DNA from: Helicobacter sp. 16-1353
Lineage (GTDB): Bacteria > Campylobacterota > Campylobacteria > Campylobacterales > Helicobacteraceae
DNA: 46,351 nt
Direction: 5' to 3'
Assembly: GCF_003288815.1 (NCBI RefSeq)
Contig: NZ_NHYM01000014.1
Span: forward strand, 1 to 46,351
A program made the position numbers and the translations under genes. The notes under the pieces are model-generated. The model worked only from the letters and a program-made list of their open reading frames with translations, ran no database searches and was not told where the DNA came from. Shown one piece after another: positions 8,608-17,347 of the stretch. The stretch's first letter is position 1. Every line of letters begins with the position of its first letter.

Positions 8608-9298
8608 TATTGAAAATTTATCTATATATCGCTTTGTTTTTCGCTATATAGATTCCAATATGTATGTGATTATAGAGAATAATGAAGCATTGATTATAGA
8701 CCCACATTTTTCGAAATCTATGCAAAAATTATTATATGAAAATCAAATCAAAAATATCTTGGTTTTATTGACCCACGAGCATTATGACCATATTTGTGGC
8801 ATTGACTGGCTATCTAAGCATTTTAATATTACTCTTATATGTCAAAAAGCTTGTGCTAAATCCATCTTAAAAAACACTAGACCATTATTAATAAGCTTTA
8901 TTTTAGAGGAAAGAGATAGATTAAATGGAACAAATAATCTAGAGCATTTTAATAAAGAATATAAGGCATTTTCATATAACGCAGATATTATTTTTGATGA
9001 TAAATTTTTTTATAAATGGCAAAATCATCATTTAGCTTTTTATGCCACTCCGGGACACTCTTTTGGTAGTTGTTGTATTGTATTTGATGATAAGATAATC
9101 TTTAGCGGGGATTCTTTGTTTAAGGATATTCCTATTATTACTAGATTCCCGGGAGGAAATACTAAAGATTATAAAAATATTACTATTCCATTTTTAGAAT
9201 CCCTAGATAGGAATCTTATTGTATTGTCCGGACATAAAGAATCTTTTAGATTAATAGATGTATTTCTTGGGGAGAAAATCAATGTGGCTATTAGATAA
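8591..9298 (+). CDS. Metallo-beta-lactamase-fold hydrolase, glyoxalase II-like
   Basis: Protein of about 235 residues with the full di-metal site: THEHYDH (His62, His64, Asp66, His67), then GHSFGS, GDSLF and SGHKE. Glyoxalase II relatives hydrolyse thioesters, so in an acyl carrier protein operon it could release the finished acyl chain, the role LuxD plays in lux operons. That is an inference. The likely start is TTG at 8591 inside the NeuB-like gene, with AAAGGAT upstream; ATG at 8660 would cut off conserved N-terminal sequence. It overlaps the acyl ligase gene at its 3' end. Confidence 0.82.
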   Translation: MISIYNIENLSIYRFVFRYIDSNMYVIIENNEALIIDPHFSKSMQKLLYENQIKNILVLLTHEHYDHICGIDWLSKHFNITLICQKACAKSILKNTRPLLISFILEERDRLNGTNNLEHFNKEYKAFSYNADIIFDDKFFYKWQNHHLAFYATPGHSFGSCCIVFDDKIIFSGDSLFKDIPIITRFPGGNTKDYKNITIPFLESLDRNLIVLSGHKESFRLIDVFLGEKINVAIR

Positions 9299-10691
9299 AT
9301 ACGGAGATAAAATCGCTATTATAGAAAATGATTATCATATCACTTACTATATGTTACATATAATGTGTAATAACCTAACTAATAATATCAATAAAAGATG
9401 TTTAGTATTTTGTTTAAGCACTAATACATTAGGCTCACTTGTTGGGTATGTTGGATTTTTAAATGCCAATATTGTGCCACTAATGCTTAGAGCTGATATA
9501 GACCAAGAGAGTTTGGAAAGCTATATATCGCTATATAAGCCTGATTATATATATTTGCCAGATAATTTAGCATATAGCTTTATCAAAGATAATTATCAAA
9601 TCTGTTTTAATGCCCTAAATTACAATCTAGTAAAAACCCCATTTAATAATGCATATCAATTATATAATAACCTAAGCCTTTTACTCACCACTTCTGGCTC
9701 TACAGGTAGCTCTAAACTTGTTAGACAAAGCTATGAAAATATAGCCATAAACACTAATCAAATTATAGAATATCTAAAAATAGATTCTAAAGAATGTGCA
9801 ATTAGCACATTGCCTATGAATTATACTTTTGGATTATCTATTATCAATTCTCACTTACAAGCTGGTGCAAGTATAGTTTTAACCCAATATTCTATAATGC
9901 AAAAAGAGTTTTGGGAGATTATGAAAAAATATCATATTACTTCTTTTTCTGGTATTCCATATACTTTTGAGATATTAGATAAATTAAATTTTTTTAATTT
10001 TCAACTACCAAGTTTAAAAACGATTACACAAGCTGGTGGAAAGATTACAGAAAAACTACATAAAAAATTTGCTAAATGGGCGTTAGAAAATAATAAGGAT
10101 TTTATTGTGATGTATGGACAAACAGAAGCAAGTCCTAGAATGGGCTATTTACCCGCAAAAGATTCTATAAATAAAATAGGTGCAATGGGTATTGCCATCC
10201 CTAATGGAAGATTTGAGATTATAAATGAAAATGGTGATATTATAAAAGATGCAAATACCATAGGCGAATTGGTGTATTATGGGAAAAATGTAGCTTTGGG
10301 ATATGCAGTGAATGGAAATGATTTGAGTAAGAGTGATGAATTTTGCGGTGTATTACATACTAAAGATTTAGCAAAGAGAGATGAAGATGGTTTTTATTAT
10401 ATTGTTGGACGAAAGAATAGATTTTTAAAAATATTTGGCAATAGAGTGAATCTTGATGAGATGGAAAGATTGATTAAAGATAAATTTGCTTGTGAATGTG
10501 CCTGTGTCGGGGTAGATGATAAAATGGATATTTATATCACATCAAATAAAATTAAACAAAAGCTAATTGATTTTATTACCAAAAAGACAGGGTTAAATGC
10601 AATAGCATTTCGCATATTGGAAATTGATATTTTGCCAAAAAATGAATCTGGAAAGATTCTATATGCTAATTTAGGCAAAGAAAATGTTTGA
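9282..10691 (+). CDS. AMP-forming acyl-CoA/acyl-ACP ligase
   Basis: ANL-superfamily enzyme of about 469 residues. The phosphate-binding loop LLTTSGSTGSSK is near residue 135, the adenine motif MYGQTEAS lies mid-protein, HTKDLAKRDEDGF and GRKNRFLKIFGNRVN mark the hinge, and the catalytic lysine is in PKNESGKIL near the end. It should adenylate a carboxylic acid and pass it to a thiol such as CoA or the operon's carrier proteins. I chose ATG 9282, preceded by GGGGAGAA; a longer frame begins at 9258 but overlaps the upstream gene more. The acid may be a fatty, hydroxy or amino acid. Confidence 0.83.
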   Translation: MWLLDKYGDKIAIIENDYHITYYMLHIMCNNLTNNINKRCLVFCLSTNTLGSLVGYVGFLNANIVPLMLRADIDQESLESYISLYKPDYIYLPDNLAYSFIKDNYQICFNALNYNLVKTPFNNAYQLYNNLSLLLTTSGSTGSSKLVRQSYENIAINTNQIIEYLKIDSKECAISTLPMNYTFGLSIINSHLQAGASIVLTQYSIMQKEFWEIMKKYHITSFSGIPYTFEILDKLNFFNFQLPSLKTITQAGGKITEKLHKKFAKWALENNKDFIVMYGQTEASPRMGYLPAKDSINKIGAMGIAIPNGRFEIINENGDIIKDANTIGELVYYGKNVALGYAVNGNDLSKSDEFCGVLHTKDLAKRDEDGFYYIVGRKNRFLKIFGNRVNLDEMERLIKDKFACECACVGVDDKMDIYITSNKIKQKLIDFITKKTGLNAIAFRILEIDILPKNESGKILYANLGKENV

Positions 10692-11754
10692 TGATATATT
10701 TAACATAGAACCTTTTTGCTTAGATAGAGAGCAAAAAATGGCTTTTTTACTAAAGCATCAATTACATCTTACAACATTTCATTATCAACATTGCAAAGAA
10801 TATAGAAAAATCATTAATATCTTAAGGCTAGACTTAAATCGCATAAAATCCATAGAGCATATTCCATTTATTCCTGTGAGATTATTTAAAGAATATGTTT
10901 TATCTAGCATAGATAAAGAGAAGCAATATAAAATATTAACTTCATCTGGCACTAGCTCACAAGTAGTATCTAAGATTGTTTTAGATAGGCAATCAAGTCT
11001 AAATCAACAGAAACTTTTAAGTAAGATTGTTAGCAATTTTATAGGTGATACTAGAATGCCTATGATTATCATAGATAGTAAGAAAGTTATCACAAATAGG
11101 GCATTATTCTCAGCTCGTGGTGCTGGAATCTTAGGATTTTCTATATTTGGCACAGATAAGATATATGCATTAGATGATGATATGAATATTAATATTAATG
11201 AGATAAAAAATTTTTTAGATAAGCATAGAAATGAAAAGATTCTATTATTTGGATTTACTTTTATCATATGGCAATATTTTTATCAAAATCTACTAAAGCA
11301 TAATTATGATATTGATTTATCAAATGCCAATCTCATACACGGCGGTGGCTGGAAAAAGCTTATAACCCAAGCAGTATCAAAAAAAGAATTTAATAATTGT
11401 TTGAGAAATGTATGTGGATTAAGACATATTTATGATTATTATGGAATGGTAGAACAAATTGGTAGTATTTTTATGGAATGTGAATATGGGAATCTACACA
11501 CAAGCATATTTTCGGATATTATTGTAAGGAAAGCTAAGGATTGGTCGTTATGTGATTTTGGAGAAAAGGGCATTATTCAATTACTATCTTTATTGCCTAC
11601 ATCATATCCGGGACATTCTATATTAAGCGAAGATTGTGGTGTGATTTTAGGAGAAGATGATTGTTTATGCAAGAGAAAAGGGAAGTATTTTAGTATCTTA
11701 GGAAGAATACAAAATGCAGAGATTAGAGGTTGTGGGGATACCTATGAAAATTAA
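10684..11754 (+). CDS. LuxE-like acyl-protein synthetase
   Basis: Protein of 356 residues resembling LuxE, the ATP-dependent synthetase that activates a fatty acid and presents it to the LuxC reductase. Visible features are the adenylation-type loop ILTSSGTSSQ near residue 80 and GFTFIIWQYF, HGGGWKK and DYYGMVEQIG further on, in the order expected for the family. It overlaps the acyl ligase by eight bases and the LuxC-like gene by eleven. No luciferase genes are present, so the role is biosynthetic, supplying an acyl group for reduction to an aldehyde. Confidence 0.82.
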   Translation: MFDDIFNIEPFCLDREQKMAFLLKHQLHLTTFHYQHCKEYRKIINILRLDLNRIKSIEHIPFIPVRLFKEYVLSSIDKEKQYKILTSSGTSSQVVSKIVLDRQSSLNQQKLLSKIVSNFIGDTRMPMIIIDSKKVITNRALFSARGAGILGFSIFGTDKIYALDDDMNININEIKNFLDKHRNEKILLFGFTFIIWQYFYQNLLKHNYDIDLSNANLIHGGGWKKLITQAVSKKEFNNCLRNVCGLRHIYDYYGMVEQIGSIFMECEYGNLHTSIFSDIIVRKAKDWSLCDFGEKGIIQLLSLLPTSYPGHSILSEDCGVILGEDDCLCKRKGKYFSILGRIQNAEIRGCGDTYEN

Positions 11755-12910
11755 TTATATATTAGGAAATGAAGAGATTTATAATACTCCTATGGCTGTA
11801 TGTAGTGATGAGGTTTGCTCTTATTTGAGTGAGATTTCTACATTGATTTTCAAAAGTCCTTATACTAGAATTTATAAAGATTTAGCATCTCTTGGGTTTT
11901 GGTGTAGGAGTGCAAATATTCATACCATAAAATCTAATATTTTAAATATTCAAGCAAAATTAGGCAGAGGACTTTGTTTCCACATAGCACCCGCTAATAT
12001 TCCAATCAACTTTGCTTTTTCGTATTTTTTTGGTCTTTTAGCTGGTAATTCCAATATCGTTAGATTGCCTAGTAAGAGATATGAACAAAATATTATATTA
12101 TGCGAGATAATCTCTAATATAATTGATAAATATCCTAATGTAAAAAAAGCAACAACATTTGTAGAATATCCAAGAGAAAGTCAATGGAGTCAAGAATTTT
12201 CCACTATAGCAGATTGTAGAATGATATGGGGCGGAGATGAAACAATAAAATTATTAAAATCATATACAACAAAGCCTAGATGTGTAGATGTGTGTTTTTG
12301 TGATAGATATTCTATTTGTATTATCAATGGGGATTCCATAAAAAAGCTAGATGATACTGCATTAACATATCTTGCAAATAATTTCTATAATGATACATAT
12401 TCTATGGACCAAAATGCATGTTCATCGCCACAGATTGTGTATTGGATAAATGATGATATAGAATCTAGGGAAAGATTTTGGCGATTTATTGCTAAAAATG
12501 CTAATAAATATATTTTAAGTGATATTGTTGCGATAGATAAATTTACTTCTGTTTGCATTAATGCAATAGATTCTTATGAGGCAATAAAATCCTTTAAAAG
12601 AGATGAAAATATACTCTATAGAATAGAAATAAATAATGCCAATGCCATAAACCAAACGATGAGGGGAATTGGTGGATTATTCTATGAATGTGTGCTAAAT
12701 GATATTGATGAATTGTTTTTGTCGATTACTGAAAAATGTCAAACAATTACATATTTTGGTTTAGATTCTAAGGAGATTTTGAAAGGCGTTATTACAAATA
12801 ATATTCGTGGCATAGATAGGATAGTCCCTATTGGAAATGCTCTAGATATAAGCGTTAAATGGGATGGTTATGATATAATCTCTATGTTATGTAGAGAAAT
12901 CATTCTATAA
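11744..12910 (+). CDS. LuxC-like acyl reductase (aldehyde-forming)
   Basis: Protein of about 388 residues of the LuxC acyl-CoA reductase family, distantly related to aldehyde dehydrogenases. It shows GLCFHIAPANIPINFAFS and LLAGNSNIVRLPSK in the cofactor region, and the nucleophilic Cys226 in DQNACSSPQ. LuxC reduces an activated fatty acyl group to an aldehyde with NADPH. Adjacent LuxE and an ACP-based chain-building set point to aldehyde formation as the end of the fatty-acid part. I chose ATG 11744 (after GGGGATACCT), which overlaps the LuxE-like gene; a start 30 bases earlier is less likely. It is the last plus-strand gene and converges on the 13 kb methyltransferase. Confidence 0.83.
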   Translation: MKINYILGNEEIYNTPMAVCSDEVCSYLSEISTLIFKSPYTRIYKDLASLGFWCRSANIHTIKSNILNIQAKLGRGLCFHIAPANIPINFAFSYFFGLLAGNSNIVRLPSKRYEQNIILCEIISNIIDKYPNVKKATTFVEYPRESQWSQEFSTIADCRMIWGGDETIKLLKSYTTKPRCVDVCFCDRYSICIINGDSIKKLDDTALTYLANNFYNDTYSMDQNACSSPQIVYWINDDIESRERFWRFIAKNANKYILSDIVAIDKFTSVCINAIDSYEAIKSFKRDENILYRIEINNANAINQTMRGIGGLFYECVLNDIDELFLSITEKCQTITYFGLDSKEILKGVITNNIRGIDRIVPIGNALDISVKWDGYDIISMLCREIIL

Positions 12911-12946
12911 TAATTATCCCATTTATAAACTAGAATCTAAGATTTA

Positions 12947-13881
12947 TTAATCTCGCCAATAATCCATAAATCCATTCTTATAGAAAAAATATTTTTGTTG
13001 TAATTCCATATTTATAGAATCTGCGAAATCCTTTAGATTCCCATTTATGCAATTTATGTTATTTTCCTTAAATAGAATCCAGCATTTTGAAATAGGGCTA
13101 TAGATTGATTGTGTATATCCCCAATCTTGCATTAGAATCTCCATAGATTTATTAGTATGAAAACTACAATGAATAGGCAGTATGTAGAACCAATTTGGGT
13201 CTTTTGGGATATTTTCACGAATTAGCGTGTGGATTATTAGGATTCCATCATCTTTCACAAGGGAGTTTATATGCTCTAAATGTTCTCTTTTTGTGATATG
13301 CTCAAACATCGCACTATTAAGCACGATAGAATATTTATCTAAATCATTTTTGGCGATATATTTTACTTCATTATCATTTTTATATGAATCCATATAATCT
13401 TCATAAACCAATAATTCTATAGCATAATATTTATACAAGATTCTAGCAAGTGAGCCGATACCACCAGCATAATCTAGCATATCAAAAGTTTTTATATGTT
13501 TGGAGTTAATGTTGGGTTTGGAGGGATTTTTTATTTTACTGCTCCCCCCCCCCCATTTTGCGAAGATTCCACTAAATTATTTTGAATGATATTATTAGTT
13601 GCTAATATATTTATCATACTCGCTTGGGCTAAATATGGCGGTTGATTGCTAAGCCTAGAATCTAAATGCTGACTTTCAAATAGCGTATGGGCTTTGAGAT
13701 TTAGCTCACACCACTTTTCATATGGCATTTCATACAATGTCTTTGAGAATGTAAATCCACAATTTATACATTTATAAAACTCGCTTTTATCAAGTTGGTC
13801 TTTGAATTTGCCTTGATGATGGGTTGTAAAATCAGTAGTAAAATAATATTTTGTCTCTCTATCGCATATAATGCATTTCAT
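12947..13881 (-). pseudogene. SAM-dependent methyltransferase with N-terminal zinc motif, phase-off
   Basis: The N-terminal part (13881-13531) carries two Cys pairs, CIICDR and CINCGF, typical of a zinc-binding head. The C-terminal part (13480-12947) has the SAM-binding motif LDYAGGIGSLARIL and resembles class I methyltransferases with an HEH-type tail. A G11 tract at 13544-13554 separates them and causes a stop at 13531. With 12 or 9 Gs the frame runs on through SSKIKNPSKPNIN and KTFDMLDYAGG to give 310-311 residues. AGGGGAA precedes the ATG. It is the last gene of the RmlA/RmlB/DegT operon, so it likely methylates a deoxysugar; target atom unknown. Confidence 0.82.
13544..13554. repeat. G11 tract (minus strand) in the methyltransferase gene (off)
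   Basis: Eleven Gs on the coding strand between the zinc head and the SAM domain. Nine or twelve Gs restore the frame. Confidence 0.92.
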
Positions 13882-13908
13882 AAATTCCCCTTTTTAAAAA
13901 CTCATTTT

Positions 13909-15042
13909 TTAAGATATTAAACATTTGATAATTTTATCTTGAGATTCTTGCTCCAAGCCCACATATATCGGTAAACAAAGGATTCTACTTGCTATATCTT
14001 GGCTTATTTTACAAGATTTTGCATTGGATTTATTGTAAAAGCTTAGTGTATCCAAACTAGGGTAAAAATATCTGCGTGGGAAAATATTATTACTATTTAG
14101 AATCCTAATTTTTTCCAATAAAGATTCCTCGCTCTCGCATAAAATAGGGAAATAATGGTAGTTGTTATTTATATTTGGATTTAGGATTTGAAACTCAAAA
14201 ATATCTTTTAAGTGTTTAAAGTAATACTCCCAAACTCTTTTCCTATCCTCTAAAATATAATGCATATCATCAAGCACACATAGTCCCATAGCTGCGTGGA
14301 ATTCGCTATTTTTAGCATTGATTCCCAAAACTTCTGGCATATTATTTTTAAGTCCAAAATTAATAATCGACTTTGCCTCATCTTTTAGGCTTTTATCCCT
14401 AAAGATTATCGCTCCGCCCTCAATGCTATGAAAAATCTTTGTAGCGTGAAAGCTAATCGTAGAAATATCGCCATAGCTAAAAACACTTTTATTTTTATAT
14501 TTCACGCCAAATGCATGGGCAGCGTCATAAATGATTTTTAGATGATGTTTTTTTGCGATTTGCTCTAGCTTTTCTAAATCACAAGTATTGCCAAATGTGT
14601 GAACAGGCAGAATAGCTTTGATATTATGAGTGATTTGGGAATCTATATTTGATTCTATTTTGGATTCTACACTAGATTTAGTAAGCATAGAATCTAGTAG
14701 AATCTCATCTATGCAAAGGCTTTTAGCATTTATATCACAAAATATCGGCTCAATATTCTCCCACATTACCGTATCTGTGGTCGCCACAAATGAAAAAGGC
14801 GTCGTTAGAATCTTATCTTTTGCTTTTAATCCAGCTAGTTTGTATGCCACTTGCAATGCTAAAGTGCCATTAGCTAGAAACAAAATATTATCCACGCCCA
14901 AAAACTCACAAAGCCGATTTTCTAGCTCAAGGCTCAAAGGTCCAAAATTCGTTAGATGATTATTTTCCCAGATTTTATCTAGATATTTAAAATACTTGTT
15001 TTTATCCGGCAAATAGGGCTTATTTACATTAATTCTTTGCAT
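13909..15042 (-). CDS. DegT/DnrJ/EryC1-family PLP sugar aminotransferase
   Basis: Protein of 377 residues with family hallmarks: FLANGTLALQVAYKL near the PLP phosphate site, DAAHAFGVKY with the cofactor-binding Asp, and SFHATKIFHSIEGGAI with the Schiff-base lysine. Such enzymes aminate the keto group of nucleotide-linked sugars. Following RmlA and RmlB in the same operon, the likely substrate is dTDP-4-keto-6-deoxyglucose, giving a viosamine- or Fuc4N-like 4-amino sugar. The amine would be a natural acceptor for the acyl group built by the plus-strand operon. Position of amination and stereochemistry cannot be read from sequence. There is a 76-base gap to the radical SAM gene. Confidence 0.86.
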   Translation of the reverse strand: MQRINVNKPYLPDKNKYFKYLDKIWENNHLTNFGPLSLELENRLCEFLGVDNILFLANGTLALQVAYKLAGLKAKDKILTTPFSFVATTDTVMWENIEPIFCDINAKSLCIDEILLDSMLTKSSVESKIESNIDSQITHNIKAILPVHTFGNTCDLEKLEQIAKKHHLKIIYDAAHAFGVKYKNKSVFSYGDISTISFHATKIFHSIEGGAIIFRDKSLKDEAKSIINFGLKNNMPEVLGINAKNSEFHAAMGLCVLDDMHYILEDRKRVWEYYFKHLKDIFEFQILNPNINNNYHYFPILCESEESLLEKIRILNSNNIFPRRYFYPSLDTLSFYNKSNAKSCKISQDIASRILCLPIYVGLEQESQDKIIKCLIS

Positions 15043-15118
15043 ATTATTTCTCTATACTTTTGATGTGGAATCTTAGCATATTTAATATTTGAGAGATTAT
15101 CTCCATTTTAGATTCTAG

Positions 15119-16138
15119 CTATAAAAATTCGCTATTTACAATATCCAAACTTAGTTTATCTAGGGTTTTATTAAAGCTATCATTTCTACACAAGATAGGG
15201 CATTCGTGGCAGTTGATATTATTATAAACTTCTCTAATCCTAGCTCCCCTCCAAATCGATTCCAAGCTCTGTTCCCTCAAATCGCCTAGAAAATGTCGCT
15301 CACTCTGTCTAAAGTGCAAACACGCCCACACCTTAAAATCCGCACTAATCACAGTGCTAAAAAACATTCCGTGGCATTTAGTATAGCCACGATTTTCTAT
15401 ATTTTGCATTTCTTTGTATTTTTGATAGCTTGCTACAATCTTAAAATTTTCATCTTCATATGTTGATTTTAGGGATTCTAATTTATCGCTAATATCTAAA
15501 GTATCGCCTGTAAATGGGCGGAATTGTGCGAAGTCCGCTCCCCTTTCTTTAACTATTTTTACAAAGTTTTCCATATCGCATTCTGTTAATTTACTTGTTA
15601 GGAATCCCACGCCAAAGCTAATCTTGCTTCCAATTTTTTGTTTTAGTTTGGCAAATTTCTCAATATTATCTAGTGTTTTTTGGAAATGCTGGGGTTTCAT
15701 TCCGTGAATCTTTAGATACATTTCTGGGCTTCCTGCATCAAGCGAGATTCTAAAATATTCTAAATTTGTGGCGATTAGCTCACATTTGGCATCATCAAGA
15801 TTCATTCCGTGCGAATTTAGCCCAATATTCATTCCAGCATTTTTGATAAGCCTAATAGCATATTCAAAATGTGGGCTTATAGTGGGCTCTCCACCACCGG
15901 ATAAAATCACGCCTTTATTATCCATATTTTTTAGATTTTCCACAACTATTTCAACTTGATTTTTGCTTAGCTCTGCGTTATTTTCATTATTACCACAACA
16001 GCCCGGGCATAAGTGATTGCATTTATTTGTTAAATCAAGCTCAGTTACAATTAGTGTTTTATGGGAGTTTAGAAAATAATCAATCTTATTTGTATAGCGG
16101 AGAATCTTTTCATTTGAATTAAAATTATTGATTTTCAT
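15119..16138 (-). CDS. Radical SAM protein with C-terminal extra cysteines (SPASM-like)
   Basis: Protein of 339 residues. CNHLCPGCC (CX3CX2C) binds the SAM-cleaving iron-sulfur cluster, GGGEPT follows, and a C-terminal region carries CHGMFF, ACLHF and CHECPILC, suggesting one or more auxiliary clusters. It lies between RmlB and the 4-aminotransferase, and its ATG overlaps the RmlB stop (ATGA). Radical SAM enzymes such as DesII act on dTDP-4-amino-4,6-dideoxyglucose, so a sugar substrate is plausible; peptide or lipid modification is an alternative. The 339-residue length is shorter than DesII-type enzymes. Confidence 0.83.
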   Translation of the reverse strand: MKINNFNSNEKILRYTNKIDYFLNSHKTLIVTELDLTNKCNHLCPGCCGNNENNAELSKNQVEIVVENLKNMDNKGVILSGGGEPTISPHFEYAIRLIKNAGMNIGLNSHGMNLDDAKCELIATNLEYFRISLDAGSPEMYLKIHGMKPQHFQKTLDNIEKFAKLKQKIGSKISFGVGFLTSKLTECDMENFVKIVKERGADFAQFRPFTGDTLDISDKLESLKSTYEDENFKIVASYQKYKEMQNIENRGYTKCHGMFFSTVISADFKVWACLHFRQSERHFLGDLREQSLESIWRGARIREVYNNINCHECPILCRNDSFNKTLDKLSLDIVNSEFL

Positions 16139-17346
16139 TTTCCACCGCCTATTAAGCGGAGATTTAAGAATGGAAAGTAATCTATAAATAAAAGAAGTGG
16201 ATTTTTAGAATCTAGGCGATTAGAATCTTGTGTGAATGTCGCGAATGATGAGAGAAATGCCACAAATGGTTTAAATAAAGCAAATAAAGCGAATCTAAAA
16301 GTAGGGATTCTATTTTTGCTACTCCCCCCCCCCATATATTTATTTAAAAAATAATTTATTGTTGTATGTAGATTTTCCTTTAGATTCCCATTTATTCTAA
16401 ATCCCATTTCACTAGCGATTTTAGTTGAATCTATCGCATATCGTTTGTCGTGTCCATATCTATCTTGCACGAATTTAATTTGATTTATATAGCTAGATTT
16501 ATCGCTCTTAGGTAGTAATCTATCAAGCATTTTGCAAATCATTTTTGCAATATCTATATTTCTTTTCTCGCACTCTCCGCCAATATTATATGTTTGTCCT
16601 ATTTTTCCATTATGATATGCCAAGTCAATTCCTTTGCAGTGGTCTTTTACATATAGCCAATCTCGCACATTTTTGCCATCGCCATAAATGGGAATGGGCT
16701 GTTTATTTATCGCATTTTTTATGATAGTTGGGATAAGCTTTTCATCGTGCTGTTTTGGACCATAGTTGTTTGAGCAATTTGTAATAATCGTATTTAATCC
16801 AAATGTTTTATTATATGCACGAACCAACATATCGCTTCCAGCCTTACTAGCGGAATATGGCGAGTTTGGCTTATATGGTGAGGTTTCACTAAAGCTACCT
16901 TTTTTGCCTAGTGAGCCATAAACTTCATCAGTTGAAATGTGGTGGAATCTAGCATTTTTATATTTTTCTTTTGTGTAAAATGGGCTTTTAAGCCAGTGAT
17001 TTTTCGCACATTCTAGTAGATTTTGAGTGCCATTTATATTTGTTTTGATAAAAATATTTGGCGATTTGATTGAGTTATCTACATGTGTTTGAGCTGCAAA
17101 ATGTATAACACCCATAATATTATATTCCTTAAATATAAACTCCACTAATTCCCTATTACAAATATCACCTTTGATAAATTTATGCCTTTTATTATCTAAG
17201 ATTCCATTTAGATTCCCCAAATCTCCTGCATATGTGAGTAAATCTAAATTTATTAAATGATAATTTTTATATTTCTCCAAAAAATATTCTATAAAATTTG
17301 AGCCGATGAATCCAGCTCCACCCGTAATTAATATATGCTCTCTCAC
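16135..17346 (-). CDS. rmlB: dTDP-glucose 4,6-dehydratase, phase-variable C-terminal extension
   Basis: NAD-dependent extended SDR converting dTDP-glucose to dTDP-4-keto-6-deoxyglucose. Motifs: GGAGFIGSNF at the N-terminus, STDEVYG with the catalytic Thr-Asp-Glu, and YSASK with Tyr and Lys. The start is GTG, one base after the RmlA stop. The catalytic domain ends near residue 338 at NYFLNKY, usual for the family. A G10 tract at 16324-16333 then leads into about 60 extra hydrophobic residues ending IGGGK. With 11 Gs the protein would end at once as MGGGE. The long form's stop overlaps the radical SAM start, so the tract may modulate translational coupling rather than enzyme activity. Confidence 0.93.
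   Translation of the reverse strand: MREHILITGGAGFIGSNFIEYFLEKYKNYHLINLDLLTYAGDLGNLNGILDNKRHKFIKGDICNRELVEFIFKEYNIMGVIHFAAQTHVDNSIKSPNIFIKTNINGTQNLLECAKNHWLKSPFYTKEKYKNARFHHISTDEVYGSLGKKGSFSETSPYKPNSPYSASKAGSDMLVRAYNKTFGLNTIITNCSNNYGPKQHDEKLIPTIIKNAINKQPIPIYGDGKNVRDWLYVKDHCKGIDLAYHNGKIGQTYNIGGECEKRNIDIAKMICKMLDRLLPKSDKSSYINQIKFVQDRYGHDKRYAIDSTKIASEMGFRINGNLKENLHTTINYFLNKYMGGGSSKNRIPTFRFALFALFKPFVAFLSSFATFTQDSNRLDSKNPLLLFIDYFPFLNLRLIGGGK
16324..16333. repeat. G10 tract (minus strand) at the end of the rmlB catalytic domain
   Basis: Ten Gs give the 403-residue form as written. Eleven end the protein after the tract, and nine give a different tail of about 36 residues. Confidence 0.92.
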
Positions 17347-17347
17347 A

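Noticed and set aside
7561-12910. Bioluminescence operon
   Set aside because: LuxC- and LuxE-like genes are present but no luciferase subunits, so light production is not supported.
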